From Flavobacterium sp. LC2016-13 (GTDB taxonomy: Bacteria > Bacteroidota > Bacteroidia > Flavobacteriales > Flavobacteriaceae), in the NCBI RefSeq assembly GCF_009707955.1, contig NZ_WMDQ01000002.1, positions 620,001 through 684,000 of the forward strand: DNA of 64,000 nt, in the 5' to 3' direction. Within the stretch, counting starts at the first letter, position 1. Each line of letters begins with the position of its first letter. Of this stretch, positions 26,825 through 35,913 are shown piece by piece. The notes below the pieces were generated by a model. It had not been told where the DNA came from and did no database searches. It saw only the letters and a list, made by a program, of their open reading frames with translations. Made by a program: the position numbers and the translations under genes.

Positions 26825-27793
26825 ATGAAAGGACCAATCAGTCAGTTTATTGAAAAACATTATTTACACTTTAATTCTGCTTCTTTAGTTGATGCTGCAA
26901 AAGCATACGAACAACAACTAGCAAATGGTGCCAAAATGATGGTAAGTATGGCTGGCGCTATGAGTACAGCAGAAATTGGTAAAATTTTTGCCGAAATAAT
27001 TAGACAAGATAAAGTACAAATTATTTCATGTACTGGAGCCAATCTAGAAGAAGACATCATGAATTTAGTAGCACACTCTCATTACGAAAGAGTGCCTAAC
27101 TATCGTGATTTGACACCAGAAGACGAATGGGCTTTGCTTGAAAGAGGATTAAACCGTGTTACTGATACATGTATTCCTGAGCATGAGGCATTCCGTCGTT
27201 TACAAAAACACATTTACAAAATCTGGAAAGATGCTGACGATAAAGGTGAGCGTTATTTTCCTCATGAATTCATGTATAAAATGCTTTTATCTGGCGTTTT
27301 AGAAGAATATTATGAAATAGATTTGAAAGATAGCTGGATGTATGCTGCAGCAGAGAAAAATTTACCTATTATTGTTCCGGGGTGGGAAGATAGTACTATG
27401 GGTAATATTTTTGCATCATACGTAATCAAAGGAGATTTAAAAGCTTCTACCATGAAATCAGGAATTGAATATATGGTATTCCTGGCAGATTGGTATCCAA
27501 AAAACAGCACTAACGGAATTGGATTTTTTCAAATTGGTGGTGGTATTGCAGGAGATTTTCCTATTTGTGTGGTACCAATGTTGTACCAGGATATGGAAAT
27601 GCATGATGTTCCGTTTTGGTCATATTTCTGCCAGATTTCAGATTCAACAACCAGTTATGGTTCTTATTCCGGAGCAGTTCCAAACGAGAAAATTACTTGG
27701 GGTAAATTAGATATTAAAACCCCTAAATTTATTATTGAGTCGGATGCTACAATTGTTGCACCGTTAATTTTTGCTTACTTATTAGATTTATAG
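26825..27793 (+). CDS. deoxyhypusine-synthase-like protein, probable polyamine synthase
   Basis: This 322-residue DHS-family protein has MVSMAGAMSTAEIGKIFAEI and SCTGANLEEDI near the N-terminus, GGGIAGDFP at 238-246, and PNEKITWGKL around Lys294, the lysine that forms the imine intermediate. By alignment to human DHS, His288 becomes Asp244 and Asp316 becomes Tyr281, so the spermidine site differs. Bacteria lack eIF5A, the DHS substrate. It follows arginine decarboxylase and may make homospermidine or a related polyamine, using NAD. The product is inferred. Confidence 0.8.
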   Translation: MKGPISQFIEKHYLHFNSASLVDAAKAYEQQLANGAKMMVSMAGAMSTAEIGKIFAEIIRQDKVQIISCTGANLEEDIMNLVAHSHYERVPNYRDLTPEDEWALLERGLNRVTDTCIPEHEAFRRLQKHIYKIWKDADDKGERYFPHEFMYKMLLSGVLEEYYEIDLKDSWMYAAAEKNLPIIVPGWEDSTMGNIFASYVIKGDLKASTMKSGIEYMVFLADWYPKNSTNGIGFFQIGGGIAGDFPICVVPMLYQDMEMHDVPFWSYFCQISDSTTSYGSYSGAVPNEKITWGKLDIKTPKFIIESDATIVAPLIFAYLLDL

Positions 27794-27800
27794 GATATTT

Positions 27801-28211
27801 ATGAAAAGAGTTATAGTAGACTACGCTAAACTTACCAACGAAATTTTGAACCTTTTGGTAGAAAAATTTCCTGATGGTTATGATGATTCGGATGTTATCC
27901 GTTTTAGAAATGCTAAAAACGAATTGATCGAAGCTGTTGAAGTTCGTACTGAAGACACTATTTATTTAGTAAAAATTAGTACTAAACTTGCTGACAGAAT
28001 CGAAAATTACGATGAAGACGATGATATTGACGTTGATGTTGATACAATCGAGCCAGTTAAAGGTCTTGATCTTGATGATGATATTGATGATGACGAAGAT
28101 GACGACACACAAGATAAACCAGATGCTGACGGTGGAGATGATGACGATGATGATGACAGGGATCCGGATGATATTGCTGACGAAGATGATGATGAAGACG
28201 ATGAAGATTAA
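27801..28211 (+). CDS. acidic protein with Asp-rich tail
   Basis: This 136-residue protein has a folded N-terminal domain (about 1-68: MKRVIVDYAKLTNEILNLLV, then VIRFRNAKNELIEAVEVRTED) followed by about 65 residues that are almost all Asp/Glu with few interruptions. Codons vary, so the tail is selected and not a simple recent repeat. The gene starts 8 nt after the DHS-like stop, so it is in the same operon. Function unknown; a charged partner or polyamine-binding role is speculative. Confidence 0.7.
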   Translation: MKRVIVDYAKLTNEILNLLVEKFPDGYDDSDVIRFRNAKNELIEAVEVRTEDTIYLVKISTKLADRIENYDEDDDIDVDVDTIEPVKGLDLDDDIDDDEDDDTQDKPDADGGDDDDDDDRDPDDIADEDDDEDDED

Positions 28212-28233
28212 TTCATCTCTTTCTAAATAAATT

Positions 28234-28260
28234 AAAGGAACTCATTCGGGTTCCTTTTTT
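28234..28260 (+). terminator. terminator after Asp-rich gene
   Basis: Stem AAAGGAAC (28234-28241) / GTTCCTTT (28250-28257), 8-nt loop, T-run; ends the decarboxylase operon. Confidence 0.85.
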
Positions 28261-28345
28261 TATTACTTAAAAGAATATTTTAAATATAAGAAAAATACTA
28301 TATTTAATACTTTTTATTATATTTACTGCTTATACAATCATTACA

Positions 28346-30478
28346 ATGACTTCAGAAATTCTACACGCCAAACTGAAAGAAAATTTCGGATTTGAAAAAT
28401 TCAGGCCAAATCAGGAAACTATAATTAATACCATACTTTCGGGTCAGGATACTTTGGCTATTATGCCAACTGGTGGAGGAAAATCAATTTGTTTTCAATT
28501 ACCAGCATTAGTTTTGCCGGGAATTACAATTGTAATTTCTCCTTTGATAGCTTTGATGAAAGATCAGGTTGATAGCTTAAAAACCAACGGAATTAATGCC
28601 TGTTATATTAATAGCAGTCAATCTAGTGAAGAACAGCAATTTTATATTGAAAACTTAAAATCTAATAATTTTAAACTGGTTTACATTGCTCCTGAAAGTT
28701 TATCTTATCTTGATGTTGTTTTTAATGAACTGACGGTAAGCTTAATTGCAATTGATGAAGCACATTGTATTTCGTCATGGGGACATGACTTTCGTCCGGC
28801 ATATACTAATTTAGGGTATTTAAAAAGCCGCTTCCCTTCTACTCCAGTCTTAGCTTTGACTGCGACTGCTGACAAGGCAACACGTACAGATATTACAAAA
28901 CAGTTAAAACTTATAAATCCTAAAACATTTGTAGCTTCGTTTGACCGAAAAAATTTAAGTTTAGAAGTTCGTCCAGCTTTAGACAGAGTAAAACAAATCA
29001 TTGATTTTGTTGAAAATAAGCCCAATGAATCTGGAATTATTTATTGTTTAAGCCGTAAAACAACAGAAGAACTGGCAGATAAATTGCAAAAAAAAGGAAT
29101 TAAAGCGAAAGCTTATCACGCTGGTTTAGAAAATAAACTTCGTGCCAAAACTCAGGACGAATTTATAAATGATGATTGCCAGGTTGTTTGTGCTACTATT
29201 GCTTTTGGAATGGGAATTGATAAATCGAATGTTCGTTGGGTGGTTCATTATAATTTACCAAAAAATATTGAAGGATATTATCAGGAAATTGGACGTGCCG
29301 GCCGTGACGGATTGCCCGCAGAAACTGTTTTATTTGAAAGTTATGCAGATGTAATTCAGCTTCAGAAATTTGCTTCTGAAGGATTGAACTCTGATGTTCA
29401 ATTGGCAAAATTAGAGCGAATGAAGCAATATGCAGATGCTTTGAGCTGCAGAAGAAAAATACTTCTCTCCTATTTTGGTGAATTGGTTACAGAGAATTGT
29501 GGTAATTGTGATATTTGCAAAAAACCTCCAACATTTTTTGACGGAACGATTTTAGCACAAAAAGCATTGTCAGCTATTAGCCGTTTGCAAGAAACAGAGC
29601 CTTTAGCTGTAATTGTTGACTTTTTAAGAGGCTCGAGAAACGCATATATCTACGAAAAAAATTATCAAAGCTTAAAAACGTACGGAATTGGCGTTGACAT
29701 TTCATGGTATGACTGGAATCAATACTTAATTCAGTTGATTAATCTGGGATATTTGGAAATTGCCTTTCATCAGCACAATAAAATCTTATTAACTCCTTTT
29801 GCGAGGAAAGTTTTATTTGAAGGTGAAAAAGTAAAATTGACAACAGTTGTCAAAAAAGTAATTGATAAAAACGAAATCAAAGAAGCTAAAGCAAAAATGA
29901 CAAAGAATTCACTTTTTGAAACACTTCGAAAATTACGTTACGAAATTGCCCAGGAAGAAGAAGTTCCGGCGTATGTAATTTTTAGTGATGCTGCTTTACG
30001 ACAAATGGAAGTTTTAAGACCAATGAGTGATGAAGAATTCCTTGCTGTTGAAGGAGTTGGAAAAGCAAAACTCGAAAAATACGGTTCGGAGTTTATAAAT
30101 GCGATAATTGAATTTCAGAAAGAAAAAAAGACAAATACAAAAAGTAAAAAAGAGGGCAATACGTATAAAACAACCTTAGAGCTTTTTGAAAATGGAAATA
30201 CTGTAGAAGAAATTGCCGGAAAACGAAATCTTGGGCAAACTACTATAATTTCGCATTTAGCTAAATTATATGTTGATGGTCATGATATAAATATAAGTCA
30301 ATTTATAACTAACGAAGAAGTTGCTGAAATACAAAAAGCACAAATTGAATTAGAATATCCAACAGCTCTAAGATCTTATTTTGATCATTTTGAAGAAAAA
30401 GTTTCTTATGACAAAATTAGGTTTGGTCTTGCTATTATAGAGAGAAAGAAAGCTGATACTGAAACCGTTAAATTGTAG
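28346..30478 (+). CDS. recQ: ATP-dependent DNA helicase RecQ
   Basis: This 710-residue protein has an N-terminal helicase core with Walker A PTGGGKS (about 43-49), DEAH and HCISSWGHDFRPAY. The second domain carries GIIYCLSRKTTEEL and IGRAGRDGLPAE. The RQC zinc cysteines are in CRRKILLSYFGE...CGNCDICKKPP, an HRDC domain is near 525-590, and a C-terminal helix-turn-helix segment is TVEEIAGKRNLGQTTIISHL. It unwinds DNA 3' to 5' in recombination and repair. Standard architecture, independent of the preceding operon. Confidence 0.95.
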   Translation: MTSEILHAKLKENFGFEKFRPNQETIINTILSGQDTLAIMPTGGGKSICFQLPALVLPGITIVISPLIALMKDQVDSLKTNGINACYINSSQSSEEQQFYIENLKSNNFKLVYIAPESLSYLDVVFNELTVSLIAIDEAHCISSWGHDFRPAYTNLGYLKSRFPSTPVLALTATADKATRTDITKQLKLINPKTFVASFDRKNLSLEVRPALDRVKQIIDFVENKPNESGIIYCLSRKTTEELADKLQKKGIKAKAYHAGLENKLRAKTQDEFINDDCQVVCATIAFGMGIDKSNVRWVVHYNLPKNIEGYYQEIGRAGRDGLPAETVLFESYADVIQLQKFASEGLNSDVQLAKLERMKQYADALSCRRKILLSYFGELVTENCGNCDICKKPPTFFDGTILAQKALSAISRLQETEPLAVIVDFLRGSRNAYIYEKNYQSLKTYGIGVDISWYDWNQYLIQLINLGYLEIAFHQHNKILLTPFARKVLFEGEKVKLTTVVKKVIDKNEIKEAKAKMTKNSLFETLRKLRYEIAQEEEVPAYVIFSDAALRQMEVLRPMSDEEFLAVEGVGKAKLEKYGSEFINAIIEFQKEKKTNTKSKKEGNTYKTTLELFENGNTVEEIAGKRNLGQTTIISHLAKLYVDGHDINISQFITNEEVAEIQKAQIELEYPTALRSYFDHFEEKVSYDKIRFGLAIIERKKADTETVKL

Positions 30479-30499
30479 TTAAAATAGATTATTATCATT

Positions 30500-30589
30500 T
30501 TGTGTCATTTCGAGGAACGAGAAATCACATCCAGAGAGCAACGAACTGAAAATATGTTATGTGATTTCTCGTTCCTCGAAATGACACAA
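30500..30589. repeat. long inverted-repeat hairpin, family A copy 2
   Basis: Perfect 31-bp arms (30500-30530 and 30559-30589) around a 28-nt loop beginning CCAGAGAGCAACGAAC. The ends TTGTGTCATTTCGA and GAAATCACAT match copy 1, but the stem centre is GGAACGA here versus CCGGAGGGA there, changed together in both arms. Confidence 0.9.
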
Positions 30590-30603
30590 GATTGCGCTTA
30601 AAT

Positions 30604-30641
30604 AAAAAATCCTGTGAAAAGTAATTTCACAGGATTTTTTT
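30604..30641. terminator. bidirectional terminator
   Basis: Stem AATCCTGTGAAA / TTTCACAGGATT with A and T runs; between convergent recQ and DinB-like genes. Confidence 0.85.
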
Positions 30642-30663
30642 ATTTTCAAACATTTTTAAAAGT

Positions 30664-31179
30664 TTACAAATATCTTTCTGCAAACACTTTTTGATGATGT
30701 TTTTGATGTCCGATAATAACAAAGCCCAACGCACGCACAGAAATTTGATTATTCGATGCAGTTCCAATTCGTTTAAGTTGTTCTTCAGATAAACTTTTAT
30801 AAAATAATAAATTTGAATGTCTTACGGCTGACAATTCAGTTAGTAAATCCTGAATACTTCTTCCGTTTGAATTAGTACTATTTGCGTAATCATCTTCTTC
30901 AAAACTTGCTAAAGGAGTTTTATCACTTCTTGAAAAACGTAATGCGCGATAAGCAAAAATACGTTCGCTATCAATTAAATGCTGAATAATATCTTTGATT
31001 GTCCATTTGCCTTCAGCGTAACGGTAATCAAATTTATCCATTGGAATGTTTTGAACAAACCTGATAAAATCATGAAGGGATATTTCTAACTCTTCGATCA
31101 AATTTACATTTCCTGCTTCCTGAATATAGGTTTTAAATCCGCCTGAATATTCATTTTCTAATAATTGGTCTGAATTCAT
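30664..31179 (-). CDS. DinB family protein
   Basis: This is 171 residues from the ATG at 31179. The upstream TTG at 31248 would overlap ppc, so it is rejected. The DinB four-helix fold is indicated by KWTIKDIIQHLIDSERIFAYRAL, with a metal His in the first helix region, a mid-protein DDYANS, and the C-terminal GFVIIGHQKHHQKVFAERY, where H-x3-H supplies the metal ligands. The family includes thiol-transferases and metal-dependent hydrolases; exact activity unknown. It lies 34 nt downstream of ppc on the minus strand. Confidence 0.85.
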   Translation of the reverse strand: MNSDQLLENEYSGGFKTYIQEAGNVNLIEELEISLHDFIRFVQNIPMDKFDYRYAEGKWTIKDIIQHLIDSERIFAYRALRFSRSDKTPLASFEEDDYANSTNSNGRSIQDLLTELSAVRHSNLLFYKSLSEEQLKRIGTASNNQISVRALGFVIIGHQKHHQKVFAERYL

Positions 31180-31213
31180 TTTGATATTTTTATAAACGTG
31201 TTTTAAAATATAA

Positions 31214-33799
31214 TTAAGCTGAATTTCTACTTGCATTTGTGTTTCCAAAAAGAGATCTGGTCACGATTTTTTCGTACACTTTAATTAACTCTTCGTGATT
31301 ATCATTTTCTTTGTTCAATTCATTAATTCTCAATAAAGCATATTGTTGTATTGTCAACAAAGGCATTACGATACGCTCTCTTATTTGAATTGATGCTATA
31401 CCATCAGGATAATTTTCCATCAAGCTTTTATGATCTGCAATCTTAAGCAAAAGACGTTTAGTTTCTAAAAACTCATCGTAAATAATTTGCCAGAATTCAC
31501 CAAATTCAGGATCTTTTCTCATGTATGCCGTTAATGGAAAAAATGATTTTGCCAATGACATCATACTGTTTTCAAGCAATGTTTTGAAAAATAAAGAGTT
31601 TTGATATAAATCATGCACTTTATCCCATTGATTTGTGTCTTCAAAATATTTCAATGCCGTTCCTACTCCAAAAAATCCTGGCACATTTTGTTTCAATTGG
31701 CTCCATGAACCTACAAAAGGAATCGCTCTTAAATCTGCAAAATCCAATTGCTCAGATTTACTTCTTTTCGAAGGACGGCTTCCTATATTTGTTTTAGAAT
31801 AATACTTCAACGTACTCATCTTCTCTAAATACGGAATAAATTTCGGGTGATTTTTAAAGCTTAAATATTTATCATATCCTAAACCGGCCAACTGCGTTAA
31901 AATCTCAGTTTCCGTGCTAGTTAACTCATTTTTCTCTTTACTAAAAACCTGATTAGTTACACCGGCACTTAATAAGTTTTCGATATTGTAACGGCAAGAA
32001 TCTAAAGTACCAAAATTTGAACTAATAGTTTGTCCCTGAACAGTTATCTGAATTTCGTTATTTTCAATTTTAGGACCTAACGAAGCATAGAATTTATGTG
32101 TTTTTCCGCCACCACGTGCCGGAGGGCCACCGCGTCCGTCAAAGAAAATTGCTTTAATGCCATATTTTCTTGAAATTTCAGTTAATGCAATTTTTGCCTG
32201 ATAAATACTCCAGTTAGCCATTAAATAACCACCATCTTTAGTTCCGTCAGAGAAACCAAGCATAATGGTTTGTTTGTTTCCTCTTGCTTGTAAATGCTTA
32301 GAATATTCAGGATTTGTATACAATTGCTCCATGATTTCATGGGCTTTTTGCAAATCATCAACCGATTCGAAAAGCGGAATAATATCAACTGTAGGGTTTT
32401 CCCAGTTATTCAGACGAATCATGGCAAAAGTTTCCATTACATTCAGTGCGCTTTCGTTATTACTAATAATGTAACGGTTTGCACCAAATTCACCATTGTT
32501 TTCCTGAATTGTTTTAATTGCCTGAACTGATTCTAAAGTAGATCTTGTAATTTCATCCTCAAAATCAGCAGGATTCAATTCTCCTTTAACTTTAGATAAA
32601 ACAACTAATTTCTCTTCCTCAGATAATTCAAAATAATTTTTAGGGAAAATGTTTGAACCGGAATTTAAATAATAATTCACAACATCTTTAAAAACAACAT
32701 TATGAATTTTACTATTCTGACGAATATCCAAAGTTGCAAAATGAAATCCAAACAAATTTATTTTAACCAAAAACGCATCTAATTCATCTAAATATAAAGA
32801 CTGATGTTTTTCGATTATGATGTTTCTGATTTTGTTTAATTGCGAAAGCATTTCTTCTAAAGTAATGTAAATTTCACCTTTAGAATAAAATACAGAACGG
32901 TAGAGTTTTTGTTCAAGTTCAGTTACTAAAGTATCTACTCCTGAGAAAGTTAACTTTCTTTTTAAGTTTCTCATTTCAACATAATAACACTTTAAGATTG
33001 ACGTTCTTAAACGATCGGCAACTTTTAAAGTTATTTCTGTTGTGACAAATGGATTTCCGTCTCTGTCTCCTCCCGGCCAGAAACCAAGTTTTATTAATTG
33101 GTTTTGAATTGCGTTTCCGTGAAGAATATTTTTCTGTAAATAATGAACAATTTCTCCCGAAGTAGCATAAAAAACATTCTCTAAATACCAGATCAAACTA
33201 ACAGCCTCATCATAAGGATTTGGCTTTTCGTTTTGAATAAAAGGCGTTTTTCCTAACTGAGCTAACAACTGTTTAATTTTAAACAAATCATTTGAGCGAA
33301 TAGCTGCCGTTAAATCATTGATAATACCCAATACCGGACCAGGGTAAAACTGTGTAGGATGTGCTGTTAAAACTGTTCTGACATTAAAGTTTTCCAGGAA
33401 TTCAACAAGTTCGTCTTCCTTCTCTTTTGCATCTGTTTTTTCTTTAATATCACGAAGAGAACCACGACCTTCCATGTTATTAACTTCCGGAAAAGCTGCG
33501 TCTTCTATAGCATCAAATAGTACAATTTGGCGCTCTATATACTGAATAAATCGAAACATTAAGTCGATTTTTTCAGTCTCTGAAGCATTATTTAAATATT
33601 TGTTTGAAAAGAAATCAAAAATTTCTTTTGGTGTTTCTTGTTTTTTAAAGCCCGTTTCGCATGTTTCTGTAAATAAAGGAAGTAAAACTCCAGTATTATC
33701 TATCGAATCAAAAGGTAATGTTATAAAAACACTATTATAAATATGATATTTCGATAAAACATCTTGATTAAAACGTTCAATTTTTGGTAACGTATACAT
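31214..33799 (-). CDS. ppc: phosphoenolpyruvate carboxylase
   Basis: This 861-residue enzyme converts PEP and bicarbonate to oxaloacetate, an anaplerotic step. It shows TAHPTQFYPGP (catalytic His, about 146-156), GFWPGGDRDGNPFVT, SDGTKDGGYLMANW, the Arg loop FFDGRGGPPARGGGKTHKFY, and RAIPFVGSWSQLKQNVPGFFG near the C-terminus. Length is typical of the bacterial family. The histidine and glycine-rich loop positions are intact. Probably co-transcribed with the DinB-like gene downstream. Confidence 0.95.
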   Translation of the reverse strand: MYTLPKIERFNQDVLSKYHIYNSVFITLPFDSIDNTGVLLPLFTETCETGFKKQETPKEIFDFFSNKYLNNASETEKIDLMFRFIQYIERQIVLFDAIEDAAFPEVNNMEGRGSLRDIKEKTDAKEKEDELVEFLENFNVRTVLTAHPTQFYPGPVLGIINDLTAAIRSNDLFKIKQLLAQLGKTPFIQNEKPNPYDEAVSLIWYLENVFYATSGEIVHYLQKNILHGNAIQNQLIKLGFWPGGDRDGNPFVTTEITLKVADRLRTSILKCYYVEMRNLKRKLTFSGVDTLVTELEQKLYRSVFYSKGEIYITLEEMLSQLNKIRNIIIEKHQSLYLDELDAFLVKINLFGFHFATLDIRQNSKIHNVVFKDVVNYYLNSGSNIFPKNYFELSEEEKLVVLSKVKGELNPADFEDEITRSTLESVQAIKTIQENNGEFGANRYIISNNESALNVMETFAMIRLNNWENPTVDIIPLFESVDDLQKAHEIMEQLYTNPEYSKHLQARGNKQTIMLGFSDGTKDGGYLMANWSIYQAKIALTEISRKYGIKAIFFDGRGGPPARGGGKTHKFYASLGPKIENNEIQITVQGQTISSNFGTLDSCRYNIENLLSAGVTNQVFSKEKNELTSTETEILTQLAGLGYDKYLSFKNHPKFIPYLEKMSTLKYYSKTNIGSRPSKRSKSEQLDFADLRAIPFVGSWSQLKQNVPGFFGVGTALKYFEDTNQWDKVHDLYQNSLFFKTLLENSMMSLAKSFFPLTAYMRKDPEFGEFWQIIYDEFLETKRLLLKIADHKSLMENYPDGIASIQIRERIVMPLLTIQQYALLRINELNKENDNHEELIKVYEKIVTRSLFGNTNASRNSA

Positions 33800-33831
33800 A
33801 ATCTTGTTGTAGTTGGTTGGTTAATAGGTCA

Positions 33832-33861
33832 TAAAAAAACCCCAAGAATAAACTTGAGGTT
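33832..33861 (-). terminator. terminator of Lrp-type regulator gene
   Basis: Stem CCCCAAG / CTTGAGG (one mismatch) at 33840-33859; on the minus strand a T-run follows, just past the lrp-like stop at 33890. Confidence 0.7.
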
Positions 33862-33889
33862 ATATTTTAATATAGCATTCAAGAAGTTA

Positions 33890-34369
33890 TTACATATTTT
33901 TAAAAATAGTATGCATCAAACGCTTCTTATCGTTTATACTTTCTTCCAATGAAATCATTGTTTCTGTTCTGTAAACACCTTCAATATCGTCAATCATGAA
34001 AATAACTTCTTTCGCGTGTTTCGTATCTTTTGCTCTAATTTTGCAAAAAATATTAAACTTTCCTGTCGTTACTGAAGCTACAGTTACGAATGGTATTTGA
34101 TTGATTCGCTCTAATACAAATTTTGTTTGAGACGTATTGTTAAGGAATACACCTACATAAGCAATAAATGAATACCCTAATTTATCGTAATCTAAGGCTA
34201 GTGAAGATCCCATGATAATTCCTGCGTCTTCCATTTTTTTTACTCTAACATGTACTGTTCCAGCAGATATCAATAGTTTTTTTGCAATGTCAGTAAACGG
34301 AACTCTCGTATTGTCTATTAACATATCTAAAATCTGGTGATCTACTTCATCTAAACGAAATTTACTCAT
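33890..34369 (-). CDS. Lrp/AsnC family transcriptional regulator
   Basis: This 159-residue regulator has an N-terminal winged HTH (DEVDHQILDMLIDNTRVPF, then GTVHVRVKKMEDAGII, about 5-55) and a C-terminal RAM ligand-sensing domain (about 65-155) with TGKFNIFCKIRAKDTKHAKEVI. Lrp/AsnC proteins bind amino acids and form octamers. A TTTG about 20 bp upstream of TATACTTTG (plus-strand complements CAAA at 34431 and CAAAGTATA at 34402) fits its promoter. Regulon unknown; ppc lies downstream on the same strand. Confidence 0.9.
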   Translation of the reverse strand: MSKFRLDEVDHQILDMLIDNTRVPFTDIAKKLLISAGTVHVRVKKMEDAGIIMGSSLALDYDKLGYSFIAYVGVFLNNTSQTKFVLERINQIPFVTVASVTTGKFNIFCKIRAKDTKHAKEVIFMIDDIEGVYRTETMISLEESINDKKRLMHTIFKNM

Positions 34370-34446
34370 AATTCTTTAATTAATATTACTAATTGCTATA
34401 ACAAAGTATAAAAATATATATAAAAAATAACAAATTCACATAAAAA

Positions 34447-35601
34447 TTAACTTTTTGTCAATCCGTTAACAAATTTAACATTTTTATTTAAATAAAAATC
34501 TGCTTTTTGATTCAATTTCGGAAAATTGGTATTGTCATCAGAATAACTGGCGCCTTGCCCGTCATATTCAAAATGTCCAAAATAATTTTCCAATTCGCCT
34601 ACTTCAACTATATAAGCGTTGAACTGAATCTCATTTTCAATCAATTCTTCTTTGTATTGTGCGACAAAATTCGTAATAATTTCGATACCATCATAATTTA
34701 TTTTGATGTTTTTATACATAAAATCATAAAAAACAGCTTTATTTTGTGAAATATTCAAATAATCATTAATTCGATTATCAACTAAATCGTTTTCGGAAAG
34801 TAGTTTGAAGCTCGAAATTAGTGAGAAAAATATGAACTTTCTTGTGATTTCCCTTTGATAATCGTCAGCAAAATGTCCTGCTTCAAATAAAATTGTCGGA
34901 ACTCCCAAAAACTGAAAAGTGTCTCCTATACAATTAATATTAAAGGAATCATCAAATCTACCTACCTGACCCGGAATGTATTGCTGTAAAACATCATTTA
35001 GCCCCGCAATAAGGTTTATTGCTTTTAACCTATTATCATTAATCTCTCTTTCTTCATTGTAAGATGGTGCTAAAAACGATACAGTTGCCGGTTTTCCTGT
35101 TTCTCCGGCACCAAAAATAGTACGCTGATCATGTAGGTTAAAGCAATAATGTGGTTTAAAAGTCTCAAATACTTCTCTTAATACATTGCTTTCTGGTTGT
35201 GTAAGGTTTTGAGAATCACGGTTTAGATCTATCTTATTGGCATTTTCACGTGTATATAAGGCAGCTCCATCAGGATTTAATATCGGAATTGCATAAAAAG
35301 TAAAAGTCTCGAGCATTTTCTTTGCAAAATCAGAACCGCTGTTTAAGACGTTGATAAAGTCAAATAAAGCTTTTGTGGTTGTGCTTTCGTTTCCGTGCAT
35401 TTGAGACCATAAGTAAATGCGTGTTTTTCCTGTACCAATTTCGTAACTATATATAGGTTTGTCTAAAACTGATCTGCCTATAACTTTTACCGGATTATTG
35501 ATACTTAATTTATCTAATAAGGGTTGAATATGATCTAAAGTCAAATAACGACCTTGAATAGATTGTTCTTTGTGTTGGTTAAATAATTCTTCTAAATTCA
35601 T
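34447..35601 (-). CDS. M14 family zinc carboxypeptidase
   Basis: This 384-residue metallopeptidase has the zinc motif HGNES (His69, Glu72), NPDGAALYTREN, DLNRD (about 125-129), a second zinc His in CFNLHDQR (His157), and the catalytic Glu in FEAGHFADD (Glu240). There is no signal peptide, so it is predicted cytoplasmic, unlike most secreted M14 enzymes. It is divergent from an XRE gene; palindromes at 35615-35630 and 35639-35654 precede it, one covering a -7 box on the minus strand, which predicts repression. Confidence 0.9.
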   Translation of the reverse strand: MNLEELFNQHKEQSIQGRYLTLDHIQPLLDKLSINNPVKVIGRSVLDKPIYSYEIGTGKTRIYLWSQMHGNESTTTKALFDFINVLNSGSDFAKKMLETFTFYAIPILNPDGAALYTRENANKIDLNRDSQNLTQPESNVLREVFETFKPHYCFNLHDQRTIFGAGETGKPATVSFLAPSYNEEREINDNRLKAINLIAGLNDVLQQYIPGQVGRFDDSFNINCIGDTFQFLGVPTILFEAGHFADDYQREITRKFIFFSLISSFKLLSENDLVDNRINDYLNISQNKAVFYDFMYKNIKINYDGIEIITNFVAQYKEELIENEIQFNAYIVEVGELENYFGHFEYDGQGASYSDDNTNFPKLNQKADFYLNKNVKFVNGLTKS

Positions 35602-35913
35602 TATAATTCGATTAGTTTACAAAAGTAAACATCTTTATTTTTACAATTGTAAACAGTGAAAAGAAAAGATAATTTAGAAATGTAAACAGGTTTTTAATGC
35701 AGAAATCAACTCTTTTGCCTAATGGAGTTAACAAATGTTATCTTTGTTAATAAACTTAATTAAATATTTAAAAATCAATTAGTTAATATCATTTACTTCT
35801 AGTGATTTTACTCTATTTACAGGTATAAAAAACCATTTTACAAGTGTAAAATTGCTTATATCACTTCTTTTAGTTACATTTGTAAACTCACCAATTTAAA
35901 AACAGAATTTACA
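35602..35913. promoter_or_regulatory. divergent promoter region with 16-bp operator array
   Basis: Five copies of nTTTACAAnnGTAAAC-like palindromes: 35615-35630, 35639-35654, 35836-35851, 35872-35887, and 35907-35922, the last covering the XRE start codon. There is also a half site near 35680 and a weak one at 35816-35829. The site at 35872 overlaps the -7 box TACATTTG (35875-35882), which has a TTG 20 bp upstream (35852-35854). The site at 35615 overlaps a minus-strand box TACTTTTG. Confidence 0.85.

Noticed and set aside
28000..28211. Frame-shifted low-complexity ORF antiparallel or in-phase with the Asp-rich tail
   Set aside because: The GAT/GAC/GAA-rich DNA opens a second plus frame, but the Asp frame continues the well-formed N-terminal domain and starts 8 nt after the DHS-like stop.
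31180..31248. N-terminal extension of the DinB-like gene to a TTG start
   Set aside because: It would overlap the end of ppc and adds a sequence without DinB similarity; the ATG at 31179 gives the right length.
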